In this document: positions 6,623 through 15,958 of the stretch, piece after piece | How the letters are laid out: each line of letters starts with the position of its first letter | Position numbering within the stretch: position 1 is the first letter of the stretch | NCBI GenBank assembly: GCA_020433455.1 | Contig: JAGRCP010000056.1 | Span: forward strand, 1 to 36,373 | Length of the DNA: 36,373 nucleotides | Reading direction: 5' to 3' | DNA from: Caldilineaceae bacterium | GTDB lineage: Bacteria > Chloroflexota > Anaerolineae > Caldilineales > Caldilineaceae | The notes under the pieces: generated by a model | What the model saw: the letters and a program-made list of their open reading frames with translations, nothing else | Database searches by the model: none | Told to the model about the DNA's origin: nothing | Program-made: the position numbers and the translations under genes

Positions 6623-9600
6623 TTACTGGAGACGGATGATTGGGAGCAGAATGCCGTCCAGCATGCTGCCACAGTGAATCGACGTACTGTTGGGATCGTT
6701 AGGCTCGGTTGTATCTTGATCATCGGTCAGGATTTCTACGGTCATGTTATCCGCACTGACGGTAAACTGATTCTGCACGGCGGAGCAAGCCGTTCCGCGA
6801 ATGCGTACACGTAGCTGGACCGCCCAGGTTTGTCCCGACTGAAGCTCGGGAAGCAGCAGTTCAAAATTTTCCGCATTCGCGCTGATGATTTGACCGCCGC
6901 TTCCAGGGAAGATTGTATCGAAGAGCAACTCCGTGTCAGATGAAAGCGTGCCGGTAATGCGTACATTTTCTGCAGTTCGATTCCCCACGTTTTCTATGGT
7001 CGGGTTGTACACGATCTCGTCGCCCGGTTCCGCCAGCCCGCCCATTGCCGCCAGGTCCTTCATGGGCGCACGCATGATAACATCGGCCGTGACGGACGTG
7101 GTGGTCGCGTCATTCGGTGCTCCCGTATCGGGATTGTCGCTGACGGATGCTGAGACGCCATCGGCCAGGACTGTGGCCTGATTTGCGACCGTCTGGATGC
7201 CGGCCGGCAGCGTATCCGCAATCTTGACCCGGAAGCTGATGGTCGCACTTTCACCGTTCCCCAGCTCAGTTATGGTTACACGTACCGTATCGTCGGCGGC
7301 ATTTAAGCCCGATACGACTGTCCCTCTGCTGGTCTGAACAAGATCGCTGCCGGCGGCCGTCGGCGTGAGTGTGAGCAGTGAGGATAGCTCGTCATTAATG
7401 ACGACGTTTTGGGCGGATTCGCCTACGTTGCGAACGACGATCGTGTAGTCGATCAGGTCGCCCGGACCACTCTGCCCATCCGGGTTTGTATCGGTTACAA
7501 CAGCGCGTTTAGTCATGCGCAGAACGGGTCTGGTGGCAACCGTCGTAAGCGTCGGATCGTTCGCCTGGGGCGTGTCCGGATCGTCGGTCAGCATGAGGGG
7601 GAGGAGGGTCGATGTAACCTGGCCTTGGTTCGCTACTTCAACGATATCCCCCGTTAGTTGGTTGTCAATGATCACGTTGAAGGAGATGGTTACTGCCTCT
7701 CCCGCACCGAGGGTAGGAATTGTAACCCGTACATCCGTGTCGCCGGAACCGTTGCCGTCAGTGACGATTGCTGCTGCGCCGGATGAGCTAACCGTGCCGA
7801 CCACCAGCGTTGTGGACGTATCCGGCGTATCGAGGAAGACGACGTTTGACGCAGGAGCCTGGCCCTGATTCTCGATTTTTACGGTGTATCCCAAGGTCTC
7901 ACCTGGCGACGGTATGCCGTTGCCGTTACTGTCATTAACAAGCTGGTCGATCTTGGTAATCGCCAGGACGGCACGGGACCCCAGCGTCGTAACGGTCGCA
8001 TCATCTATATCGGCGCTGTCCGGATCATCGCTGGAGATGCTGGCGAAGTTTTGACCGATCACGTTGGCCTGATTGGAAATGGATGTAATGTTGTCAGGCA
8101 CCGGATCGACAATTTGCACCCGGAATGTGATGACAACTGTTTCATCAGTCGCAATGTTGCCGATATTTACGGCTACATTTGTATTTCCGGCGTCGTTGCC
8201 GCTGGTGATCGAACCTTTGCTAGTCGTCACGCTGCCCACAACCAGCGGGCTATGGGCATCCGGCGTGTCTTGTAACACAACGCCTTCCGCCGTCGTTACG
8301 CCCGTATTTTCCAGCCGAATTGTGTAGAGAAGGGTATCGCCGGCTTCGATGAGCGAGTCGCTGCCCGCGGGCCAGGGTGCGTCGCGCTTCGTTATTTTGA
8401 GCAGGATGGAGCGATCGACCGGTGTTTTATCGCTATCCTGATTGTTCGCAGGGTTGGCGTCATCGCCGTTTGTGCCGTCATCCTGTACTTCGGCGTCAAC
8501 TTGAATTTCTGAAACTCCGCTGGGAACCGATGAATTGAGGGTGACCGCGAAGATTCTGTTGCCTGTGTTGCCCGCGTTTACTAAGCCGATTGCCATGGTG
8601 CAGGTTGTGCCCGCCGGCGCGTTGTCGCTGCAACTCCAGCCAGCGCTGCTGCCGGCCTGATCAAATGTTGTGTAAGCCGGAACCGTTACTTTGAGGACGA
8701 CGCCTTCAGCTTTACCGCTGCCGTCATTGGCGTAACGAACGGTATAACCAATCGTTTCGCCCGGTCGAACGCTGACGCCGCCGTCCGTTACGTTGCGGAT
8801 GGTTACGTCAGGTGCGACGACCGTAATTTTGAAGGTTCTATTTGTCGATGCGCTGGCCGCATCCGTTACGGTGACGGTCACATTTACCACGCCGGTTAGC
8901 CCATCCGTGGGGCGAACGCGGATCAGACGTTTGGTCGGCCCGCTGCCGGCAAGGATTGTGATGTCTGCATTGGGCAACAGGGTTCCGTTGTCCGATACGG
9001 CTGTTACCGTCAATGTCCCCGGGTTGTGATCCACATCGCCTACTGTGATCTCCTGAGTGTGCGTCGCCCCTTCAACCATCTGGAAATCGCTAATTGCTAC
9101 CAGGGTCGGGCTATCGTTGACCGGAGTAATGGTCAGCGTCACGGTAGCCGTACTGCATGCGCCCTGAACGGAGCCGTTTGTGTTGCAGGCTTCGTATTGG
9201 AAGGAATCCGCCCCGTTGAAATTTGGGTCCGGCGTATATCTGATCACGCCGCTTGCCTGGGGAATAGCTGTGCCGTCAACCGGTGCTGCGGTAACGCTAA
9301 CGGAAGCCGGATCCATGCTCAGGGATGCTGCGCCTGGGGTATCATTCCCCAACACGGTAACGAGAATATTGGTATCTTCAGGGCCTGAGGCGATATCGTC
9401 CTGGACGTTTGGCTGGGGGGCAGTAATGTTCAGCATGACGCTGCCGCTGCCCGTCGTACCGCTTGCGTTGGAGCCCGTGGCTCCCTGATCGTCCACTGTT
9501 ATATTCAGTTCGTCGGCGAGGGCTCCGCTGTCAGGCGTGTAGGTGATGCCGTTGAACGCCGCGTTGAGGCTGCTGAGCGGCCCTTCGCCTGAGACTGCGG

Positions 9601-10231
9601 CGGTTCCGTTGCCGACGACGTTTGTCAGTCCGACGGTAGAAGCAAGATCGACTGTGCCCGAGGAAACGCTCAGGTTGAAGACGAGGATGCTGCTGCCTGC
9701 GTCTACGTCTTTCACCTCAATTGGCGGCAAGACTTTTGCAGTTTCAAAGGTAACTGCCTGGGCGCCCGGCAGGGTGAGAACCGGCGGATCGTTCAGGCAG
9801 TTAATGATTACATCGGCCGTGTAATTGGTGGCAGTATTGTTGTTGAGTTGATAAGTGAATGAATCGGGGGGACCGCCTGTCGTGCATACATTAGCATTCG
9901 GTTTGTATTCGATATCGCGTTGATTGCCCGTGATTTGGGTCGTTCCCAGCGCTGTCGGCGTATCGGCATGGGTGACCGTATCCGTTGTCTCCAGGGAGGA
10001 CTCGATTCCCAAAATCGTGTAGCCGGCATCTTCGTTTACCGTACCCGTGACGACCGAAGCGCCTATGATCAGCGGTATGGTTTCCTTCGCAGTTGACCGG
10101 ATTGTCTCCTGGGAAACGGATTTATCTATCGCCGCTGCTGGCCTGGCGCAGATTAAAAGTAAGACGAATAGACAGAATGCTCCAATGACAGCATAAGGGG
10201 AACGACGGAGTCGCGGCTGTTGTATGGTCAT
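6623..10231 (-). CDS. Large secreted surface protein: cadherin-like domains plus DUF11 repeats
   Basis: The 1202-residue protein has a signal peptide (hydrophobic 14-28, likely cleavage after ARPAAA, about residue 34). Next come about four cadherin/Ig-like domains (roughly 59-472), recognised by NEDAGY, VLGNDTPG, YTPDPNFNGADSFQYE, TPVNDSPTL and DVDHNPGTLTVT. Five DUF11-type repeats follow (roughly 473-1180), each starting like LxITK..PGETLGYTVKIENQG and ending in DDPDxxxxNDxT. DUF11 repeats are known from bacterial and archaeal surface proteins and usually serve as spacers or adhesion modules. The extreme C-terminus, DGILLPIIRLQ, resembles the YDVYLPVMQR tail of the next protein upstream. AGGAG precedes the ATG. 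There are few cysteines apart from paired ones. I infer a structural or adhesive cell-surface role; no catalytic motif is visible. Confidence 0.85.
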   Translation of the reverse strand: MTIQQPRLRRSPYAVIGAFCLFVLLLICARPAAAIDKSVSQETIRSTAKETIPLIIGASVVTGTVNEDAGYTILGIESSLETTDTVTHADTPTALGTTQITGNQRDIEYKPNANVCTTGGPPDSFTYQLNNNTATNYTADVIINCLNDPPVLTLPGAQAVTFETAKVLPPIEVKDVDAGSSILVFNLSVSSGTVDLASTVGLTNVVGNGTAAVSGEGPLSSLNAAFNGITYTPDSGALADELNITVDDQGATGSNASGTTGSGSVMLNITAPQPNVQDDIASGPEDTNILVTVLGNDTPGAASLSMDPASVSVTAAPVDGTAIPQASGVIRYTPDPNFNGADSFQYEACNTNGSVQGACSTATVTLTITPVNDSPTLVAISDFQMVEGATHTQEITVGDVDHNPGTLTVTAVSDNGTLLPNADITILAGSGPTKRLIRVRPTDGLTGVVNVTVTVTDAASASTNRTFKITVVAPDVTIRNVTDGGVSVRPGETIGYTVRYANDGSGKAEGVVLKVTVPAYTTFDQAGSSAGWSCSDNAPAGTTCTMAIGLVNAGNTGNRIFAVTLNSSVPSGVSEIQVDAEVQDDGTNGDDANPANNQDSDKTPVDRSILLKITKRDAPWPAGSDSLIEAGDTLLYTIRLENTGVTTAEGVVLQDTPDAHSPLVVGSVTTSKGSITSGNDAGNTNVAVNIGNIATDETVVITFRVQIVDPVPDNITSISNQANVIGQNFASISSDDPDSADIDDATVTTLGSRAVLAITKIDQLVNDSNGNGIPSPGETLGYTVKIENQGQAPASNVVFLDTPDTSTTLVVGTVSSSGAAAIVTDGNGSGDTDVRVTIPTLGAGEAVTISFNVIIDNQLTGDIVEVANQGQVTSTLLPLMLTDDPDTPQANDPTLTTVATRPVLRMTKRAVVTDTNPDGQSGPGDLIDYTIVVRNVGESAQNVVINDELSSLLTLTPTAAGSDLVQTSRGTVVSGLNAADDTVRVTITELGNGESATISFRVKIADTLPAGIQTVANQATVLADGVSASVSDNPDTGAPNDATTTSVTADVIMRAPMKDLAAMGGLAEPGDEIVYNPTIENVGNRTAENVRITGTLSSDTELLFDTIFPGSGGQIISANAENFELLLPELQSGQTWAVQLRVRIRGTACSAVQNQFTVSADNMTVEILTDDQDTTEPNDPNSTSIHCGSMLDGILLPIIRLQ

Positions 10232-10332
10232 GGACTTGCTCCTGCAATGGTAGATACAAATCGACTGCTGCTGCTTTGAAGCAGCCGGGGGATGGAGTTG
10301 CCTGGCTCAAAAGCGTTAGCGTTACTGTATAG

Positions 10333-10387
10333 CCTCCGGGAGGGTCTGCGGGAAACATGCCGTTTCCAGAGAGAAACCTCCCGGAGG
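10333..10387 (-). terminator. Nested hairpin between the kelch/DUF11 and cadherin/DUF11 genes
   Basis: An 11-bp outer inverted repeat (10333-10343 with 10377-10387) encloses a second stem (GGAAAC/GTTTCC). It lies 18 bases past the stop of the kelch gene. It lacks a clean T tract, so it may be a weak terminator or a processing/stability hairpin rather than a full stop. Confidence 0.5.
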
Positions 10388-10405
10388 AACCTGTATGGGT
10401 GCGCG

Positions 10406-12373
10406 TTAGCGCTGCATCACCGGTAAATAAACGTCATAGTTGGCTTGGGAGCTGGGATTGCGCACCCAGTTACTGAAAGTGCGTTTTTCCTGCCCGGCGT
10501 AGACCCATTGGGCCTGGGCGTTGTTGGGAATGACCGTACCGTCGCCCTGTCCGGGATCCGTGTTGCCGACCCACGTGATGATGACGTCTTCGCCCGAGCT
10601 TTGATAGCGTCCGTCCTGGGTGATAACGCTGTATTCGCTGTTAACCAGCGTGCGTTCCGAACGAACGGTCATCGTTCTGGTTACCGTATCGCCGCCGGCT
10701 AATTCGGGAATAAGCCATTCCGCTACGCCGTTGACGGTATTGTCCGGTCCGGTAACATTTGTTGCGTAGATGGGAATGGTGTCGCTGATAATCAAATTGG
10801 CGACCGAATCGCCCAGCAAATTGTACTTGACCGCGATTTCATAGGTAATGGAATCGCCGGGCTGAACCTGCTCCGGCGCGGATTTGGTAATTTCCAGGAC
10901 CGTATCCGCCGAGCGGAGAGGCTGACGGCGCACGATGGTATATGAAACCTCGCCGCTTTCACCGGGGCCGACTTCGCCGACTTCCCAGGAAATGACATCC
11001 AGCTGAGCGTTGATCTCCGGTGCATTGGCCCCCGCGCTGCTTACGCTGTCGGGCACCAGGTCCGCCTCCTGGGGAATCGTGTCGTTGATGTACACATCTT
11101 CCACCGGCGTGTCGCCGGGATTGTAGTAGGTAATCGTATATTCGATTGCTTCATCAGGCGCGACCCACCGCTTGGGGCTGTTATCCATCTCCAACCGAAT
11201 GCCGGGCTGGGGCGTGGGTGTGGGCGGCGGCGCCGGCGGGGCGGAGCGGAAGACCGTCGCGGTGACGCTGCTGTCATCCTCGGCTTGCAGGCCGCCGACT
11301 ACATATAGATAATCTTCGCCGAACTGATTGAGCGCGACAGCGGCATGACGCAAGCGCGGAGCGGGTAGCGCTTCTTCCGCCACCCTGGCTCCCAATGCAC
11401 CATCGGCCAGGAAAGGGTAGGATGTCACCCGGTTAAGAATTGCGTCATCAGACGTAATGCCGCCGATGATCACCAATTTGTTGTCCAGAACCGTAGCTCG
11501 GTGATAGTAGGTCGCAGCGGGTAATTGAGCCGCAACCTGCCAGGCGGACAATTGCCCGCCTGGCAGTACCGCCGCGCGCCAGATTTGATCAAATGAGACT
11601 GCCGGACTGCCGTTCCGATCGCCTCGATTAGAACCGCCGACTGCATAGACGTAGCCGTCATGCTCAACGGCGGCAAAGCGCCGCAGTGGTTGCGGGAGGC
11701 TGGTTGTTTCCGTCCAGGGGCCCAGATTGCCGTTCGCGTCAATTGACGCGAACTGCACCTGATTTAAGGTCAGATCGTCGGCCGTGTTTTGCGGATATCC
11801 CCCCAGAAATCCTCCTAAAATATAGAGGCGATCATTGACGATTAGCGCTTCGTGAAGGTTAATCCCCTGGCTGATTTGGCCGGGAGGCGGTGAAACGGGG
11901 TAATTTCCCAACACTTGCCATGCCGCGAGTCCGCCGTCCTCCAGAAATGCCGCGCGGAAGATATTAATCGTTCCGAAAATATCACCCCGCGCCGCGCCGC
12001 CGACGGAGTAGACGAACTTGTCGTTAGCCGCCACGGCGTGGAGATAGCGGTGATCCGGCAGCGGGCTGGTTTCCTGCCACCCTGCGAGCGAGCCGTCCGC
12101 ATTGACCGCGGTGTAGAACACTTTGTTGCCGGCGTCCAGCTTGTTGCCGTCGGGCTGTTTACCGCCGATGACATAAATGAAATTGTCATGTGCGACGATG
12201 CCGCTGTTGGCGGAATTGACGGGTAACGGCGTATCCGCCAGCTCCGTCCAGTTTGTAATAGGAGCGGTGATGCCCGCTGATTGAAAACCAAAAACAAACA
12301 AAAATCCCAAGCTTAGAGTGGTGACCGTGGCTGCAATGATTTTCAGTACCCGATCCGGTAGCGGAACGCGCAT
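10406..12373 (-). CDS. Secreted kelch-propeller protein with DUF11 domains and C-terminal LP tail
   Basis: The 655-residue protein has an N-terminal hydrophobic signal or anchor (about 8-31). Six kelch-type blades follow, marked by IYVIGG, VYSVGG, LYILGG, VYAVGG, LVIIGG and LYVVGG (about 55-380), each with a conserved downstream Trp or Leu-Pro turn. A Pro-rich hinge (PPAPPPTPTPQPG) leads into two DUF11-like domains (about 399-610, starting IRLEMDNSPKRWVAPDEAIE and VLEITKSAPEQVQPGDSI). The C-terminus is YDVYLPVMQR. The gene starts five bases after the pseudokinase stop, with its ribosome site (GGGAGAA) inside the end of that gene, so the two are co-translated. A propeller on a surface stalk suggests ligand or glycan binding. 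No enzyme residues are recognised. Confidence 0.83.
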   Translation of the reverse strand: MRVPLPDRVLKIIAATVTTLSLGFLFVFGFQSAGITAPITNWTELADTPLPVNSANSGIVAHDNFIYVIGGKQPDGNKLDAGNKVFYTAVNADGSLAGWQETSPLPDHRYLHAVAANDKFVYSVGGAARGDIFGTINIFRAAFLEDGGLAAWQVLGNYPVSPPPGQISQGINLHEALIVNDRLYILGGFLGGYPQNTADDLTLNQVQFASIDANGNLGPWTETTSLPQPLRRFAAVEHDGYVYAVGGSNRGDRNGSPAVSFDQIWRAAVLPGGQLSAWQVAAQLPAATYYHRATVLDNKLVIIGGITSDDAILNRVTSYPFLADGALGARVAEEALPAPRLRHAAVALNQFGEDYLYVVGGLQAEDDSSVTATVFRSAPPAPPPTPTPQPGIRLEMDNSPKRWVAPDEAIEYTITYYNPGDTPVEDVYINDTIPQEADLVPDSVSSAGANAPEINAQLDVISWEVGEVGPGESGEVSYTIVRRQPLRSADTVLEITKSAPEQVQPGDSITYEIAVKYNLLGDSVANLIISDTIPIYATNVTGPDNTVNGVAEWLIPELAGGDTVTRTMTVRSERTLVNSEYSVITQDGRYQSSGEDVIITWVGNTDPGQGDGTVIPNNAQAQWVYAGQEKRTFSNWVRNPSSQANYDVYLPVMQR

Positions 12374-12378
12374 GAGTG

Positions 12379-14631
12379 TTATTCTCCCGTTGATGGTGGA
12401 CCACCCGGGTCACCCCCTGATGACCCGCTTCCTGCTCGATAGAATCGAAATGCGGACTGTGCGTCCATAAACTGTAAGCGCTGATAAGACGGCTCAACTT
12501 GCACCAATAAAAGACCCCATTGATACTCTCCGGGTTCCAACGGATGGTTGCCGGAATTATCTAGAGCCGTTAAATCAACAGTAACCTGATTTCCGGTTGT
12601 TGGAGCCGCCATGCCGAAGCCCTGTGAAATCGGATCCTGGCCGTCTTGCCAGAACACGATTTCAAAAGCCTGCCCTGTCTGGGGCGTAATCGTCGTATCC
12701 CAGCTAAAGAGTTGGCTTCCCGTACCGCTGCCTCCGCTTAAGGGCAATAGGAGCTGTAACGCACTGCTTCCCGTTGCGATACGCGTGCTGGTCGCCGTGG
12801 GCAGCGGCAGCGGCGTGTTGGTAACCGTCGGCTGCACGGTATTGGTCGCCGTGGGCTGGGGCGTATATGTGGCGGTCGGCAACGGAATCGGCGTACGCGT
12901 CGCGGTCGGCAGCGACGTATTCGTGGCAGTCGGCAAGGCTGTATTGGTTGCCGTTGGTTGCGGCGTATTGGTTGCCGTCGGCTGCGCTGTATTTGTGGCG
13001 GTCGGCAAGGCTGTATTGGTAGATGTCGGCCGCGGCGTATTGGTTGCCGTTGGTTGCGGCGTATTGGTGGACGTCGGCTGTGCTGTATTTGTGGCGGTCG
13101 GTTGCGCCGTGTTGGTAGACGTCGGTCGCGGCGTATTGGTTACAGTTGGTTGCGCCGTATTAGTAGACGTTGGCCGTGCCGTGTTCGTCGCTGTCGGTTC
13201 CGGCGTATTGGTCGCCGTTACTTCTTCCTGGGCCGTGCGTTGAGTTGCCGGTGCAATGATTGCCGAAGCTGCTTCTCCGCTTTCCGCCGTTTCATTTCCC
13301 GCCTCGTTTACATCGGACTGCTGCGCGGTCGCGGTTGATGCTGCCGTCGGCGTCGCTGTCGGGCCGGCTTCCGTCGTCGGCGTCGCTGTTTCGCCATCCC
13401 CTGCGCCTGCGTCTTCTGCAACAGATGCGGCCGTCGCGGTTGCGGGGTCTGTTGCCGTAGCTGACTCGTTCTCGCTATCGCCTCCTGCCGGGCTTTCCGG
13501 CGTATTGGTTTCGCGGTTAGAAGCCTGCTCCTCCGCATTGTCCGCCCCTGCATTCTGGCTGGTCTCTTCCGCCTGAGCCGCGGCTACGCTGGTTGCGCCT
13601 TCATTTTGGGGCGGCGTAGCGGACGCGGTATTTGCGCCGCGATCAGCGGAGACGACAGCGCCGCGTCGTAAGAGGGCCGGCTGGATCAGAAAGAGATAGA
13701 CCCCGCCTGCCACCAGCAGCAGCATGGCCAGGGTTGCCAATGCGCCGATTAACCTGCGCCGGCCGTTATTGGTTGTTTCCTGCTGCTTTTCCGCTACCGG
13801 CGCGTCCCAGACCATGCCTGCCGACAGGGCATTCTGAAAATCGCCTGCGGTGCTGTAGCGAACATCTGGTTCCTTGGCCAGCACATTACGCAATACATAG
13901 GCTCCGCCGGCTGGAATTGAAGGATTTAACGACCGTGCTGAGTGGGGGATATCGTTGACGATGGCGTAAAGCAATTGCCCCTGGGTGTCGGCCACAAAGG
14001 GCAGATTCCGCGTGAGCATGGAATAGGCGACGACGCCTAGGCTGTAGATGTCCGCGCGGGAATCGCTTTCAATATCGGCTCGAATCTGCTCCGGCGCCAG
14101 GAAATGGGCGGCAAAGCTCGCGGGTTTGTCCTGGTCGGTGAGCGCGACTGTGTTGAGCCCTTCCGCCAGACAGAAGTCGGTAATCATCACCTGACCATCT
14201 TCAGTCAGGATGATATTATCCGTCGTGAGCCCTTTGTGCTCAATCCCCTGCTCATGGGCGTAATCCAGGGCATCCGCCAGCTGTGTGACAATGGGCAGGA
14301 TGGTTTCCGCATGGCTGACCTGCTGCTGATTGGCCAACCGATCAGTCAGCCGTTCGCCGGGAATATACCGGCTGGCAATATAATATTGCCCATCGACCTG
14401 ACCGGCATCCACGACCGGCACAATATTCTTGTGTTGTAAACGTGCAGCCTGCCGCCCCGCAGCCAGGAATTGCTCTAATCGCGATGATGTATGCAGGAAT
14501 GCCCTACCGGGAACGCGGAGCACGACAGGACGATCCTGGCTGTCCGTTGCAAAATACTCCACATATAACGGGCTTTCGCTCGCTGTGCCCTGAATTGTGT
14601 ATGGTCCGATTTGTTTCGGTGCTGTGTTCAT
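12379..14631 (-). CDS. Membrane protein-kinase-fold protein, probably a pseudokinase, with Thr/Pro stalk
   Basis: The 750-residue protein has a Hanks-type kinase fold at residues 10-270, one membrane helix (about 293-316), a low-complexity extracellular stretch, an 8-residue Thr/Pro repeat stalk (472-617) and a C-terminal beta-rich domain (about 621-735) that I do not recognise. Fold landmarks are kept: APE (179-181), [14 protein letters not shown] (194-207) and the Asp of DFG (D152). Key catalytic residues are not. The beta-3 lysine is Arg39 (VVLR), the HRD motif reads HKG (132-134), so the catalytic Asp is Gly134, and DFG reads DFC. The glycine loop is also degraded. Family rules therefore predict a catalytically weak or dead receptor that senses outside the cell. 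It is co-translated with the kelch protein. Divergent ATP use, as in some atypical kinases, cannot be excluded. Confidence 0.88.
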   Translation of the reverse strand: MNTAPKQIGPYTIQGTASESPLYVEYFATDSQDRPVVLRVPGRAFLHTSSRLEQFLAAGRQAARLQHKNIVPVVDAGQVDGQYYIASRYIPGERLTDRLANQQQVSHAETILPIVTQLADALDYAHEQGIEHKGLTTDNIILTEDGQVMITDFCLAEGLNTVALTDQDKPASFAAHFLAPEQIRADIESDSRADIYSLGVVAYSMLTRNLPFVADTQGQLLYAIVNDIPHSARSLNPSIPAGGAYVLRNVLAKEPDVRYSTAGDFQNALSAGMVWDAPVAEKQQETTNNGRRRLIGALATLAMLLLVAGGVYLFLIQPALLRRGAVVSADRGANTASATPPQNEGATSVAAAQAEETSQNAGADNAEEQASNRETNTPESPAGGDSENESATATDPATATAASVAEDAGAGDGETATPTTEAGPTATPTAASTATAQQSDVNEAGNETAESGEAASAIIAPATQRTAQEEVTATNTPEPTATNTARPTSTNTAQPTVTNTPRPTSTNTAQPTATNTAQPTSTNTPQPTATNTPRPTSTNTALPTATNTAQPTATNTPQPTATNTALPTATNTSLPTATRTPIPLPTATYTPQPTATNTVQPTVTNTPLPLPTATSTRIATGSSALQLLLPLSGGSGTGSQLFSWDTTITPQTGQAFEIVFWQDGQDPISQGFGMAAPTTGNQVTVDLTALDNSGNHPLEPGEYQWGLLLVQVEPSYQRLQFMDAQSAFRFYRAGSGSSGGDPGGPPSTGE
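12781..13218 (-). repeat. 24-bp tandem repeat array encoding xPTxTNTx stalk
   Basis: About eighteen 24-base units inside the pseudokinase gene encode variants of A-Q-P-T-A-T-N-T. Units differ at silent and first positions, so the array is old enough to have diverged. Array length may still vary by slippage. The Thr density makes O-glycosylation plausible (inference). Confidence 0.9.
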
Positions 14632-15181
14632 AATGGTAACCTAACAAATAAAATTAGGCAGGAGCGCAGCACCGAGATAGCCAGAGTATATCCAGGATTT
14701 CGTAACCGCACAGCCCAACCGCGTGGCTACTCTAATTGGACGCAAAAAAATTGTCATAGGATACGGTAAGTTTCTCGGATAAGCCTGCTCTGATGCACTT
14801 TATGTTGATCTTGGCCGATGAATTTGGGCAAATAAGCATAAGATTTATGCTCTGTTTTGCGTTCAGTATATCGACCAGAACCATTGATTCATGCGCAGCA
14901 GGATGAATTTACCCTTTGAGACGGCAGGTGTTCTCCTTACTTAAGTCTCCACAGCGGTAGCTTTTTTCGTTTAGACTACAATAGTACCTTATCTCCTTCG
15001 ATCACGCCTAGAAAATATTAAACCGACAAAGCGAAGGATCGCTATTTGCCTTACGATAAACCCGTATGAAACAGGAAAAAGCCAGCGCATTTATTTTGAA
15101 GTTTATCTGGTTCTTAACCACATCTGAACACAGCACCGACACAATATATAAATATAACAGAGTGAGGAGCGGACGTTTTCT
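14632..15181. other. AT-richer divergent intergenic region (promoters for both arms)
   Basis: This 550-base gap separates the leftward surface block from the rightward nucleotide-sugar block. I find no gene or known riboswitch. It is clearly more AT-rich than the flanking genes. A 7-bp hairpin (14835-14841 with 14845-14851, AGCATAA/TTATGCT) is visible. A TATAAATATAA stretch about 30 bases before the rfbF start could be a -10 region. GTGAGGAGCGG serves as ribosome site for the first rightward gene. Confidence 0.4.
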
Positions 15182-15958
15182 ATGAAAGTTGCAATCCTGG
15201 CGGGCGGAAAAGGCTCGCGGCTGGCGGAAGAGACCGCCGTTAAGCCCAAACCCATGGTCGAGATCGGCGGCAAGCCCATTCTTTGGCACATCATGCGCCA
15301 TTACTCTTACTATGGCTTTAATGATTTTGTCATTGCTCTGGGCTATTTAGGCGAAGTGATCAAGCGGTATATGGTCGATTACGCTTCACTGAACAGCAAT
15401 TTGGCCATCAACATTAAGACCGGCGCCATCAGCATGAACGGCGGCTACAAGCCGGACTGGAATGTGGAGCTGATTGATACCGGCCAGGAAACTTTGACCG
15501 GCGGGCGGATTAAGCGCTTGGCTCCCTACATGGGGAATGATACGTTCATGCTGACCTGGGGCGACGGCGTGGCGGATGTGGACCTGAACGCGCTGCTGGA
15601 TTTTCACAAGAGCCACGGCAAGCTCTGCACGCTGACCGCGGTGCGTCCGCCGGCTCGCTATGGGTATATGAATTTTGAAGGCGATCAGGTGATCGAATTT
15701 CAGGAGAAGCCCCAACTGGCCGAAGGCTGGGTCAACGGAGCCTTTTTTGTCTGTGAACCTCAGGTCTTCGACTATATCGAAGGTGATGAAACCATGTGGG
15801 AGCACGCACCGCTGGAGAATTTGGCCCGGGACGGTCAGTTGATGGCCTACCGCCATAACTCCTTCTGGCAGTGCATGGACACCCTGCGTGAAAAGCATAT
15901 TTTGGAGCAGTATTGGCAATCGGGCAACGCGCCCTGGAAAATCTGGGAGGATGTATAA
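15182..15958 (+). CDS. rfbF: Glucose-1-phosphate cytidylyltransferase (RfbF type)
   Basis: It makes CDP-glucose from CTP and glucose-1-phosphate, the entry step to CDP-linked deoxysugars. The 258-residue protein begins [18 protein letters not shown], the nucleotidyltransferase signature, followed by [18 protein letters not shown] and [13 protein letters not shown], which are typical of RfbF/DdhA. Further blocks ([13 protein letters not shown] and [18 protein letters not shown]) are also family-specific. GAGGAG lies a short way before the ATG. The stop overlaps the next start (TAATG), so it is translationally coupled to the SDR gene. The usual partner RfbG (CDP-glucose 4,6-dehydratase) is absent from the window, so the downstream SDR or a distant gene must act on the product. 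Confidence 0.93.
   Translation: MKVAILAGGKGSRLAEETAVKPKPMVEIGGKPILWHIMRHYSYYGFNDFVIALGYLGEVIKRYMVDYASLNSNLAINIKTGAISMNGGYKPDWNVELIDTGQETLTGGRIKRLAPYMGNDTFMLTWGDGVADVDLNALLDFHKSHGKLCTLTAVRPPARYGYMNFEGDQVIEFQEKPQLAEGWVNGAFFVCEPQVFDYIEGDETMWEHAPLENLARDGQLMAYRHNSFWQCMDTLREKHILEQYWQSGNAPWKIWEDV

Noticed and set aside
12781-13218. Regular 24-bp repeats considered as a CRISPR array
   Set aside because: No unique spacers between repeats, and the whole stretch is in frame within a gene encoding Thr/Pro units.
14632-15181. Long leader considered as a riboswitch
   Set aside because: I could not match the conserved cores of known classes, and only one short 7-bp hairpin is evident.
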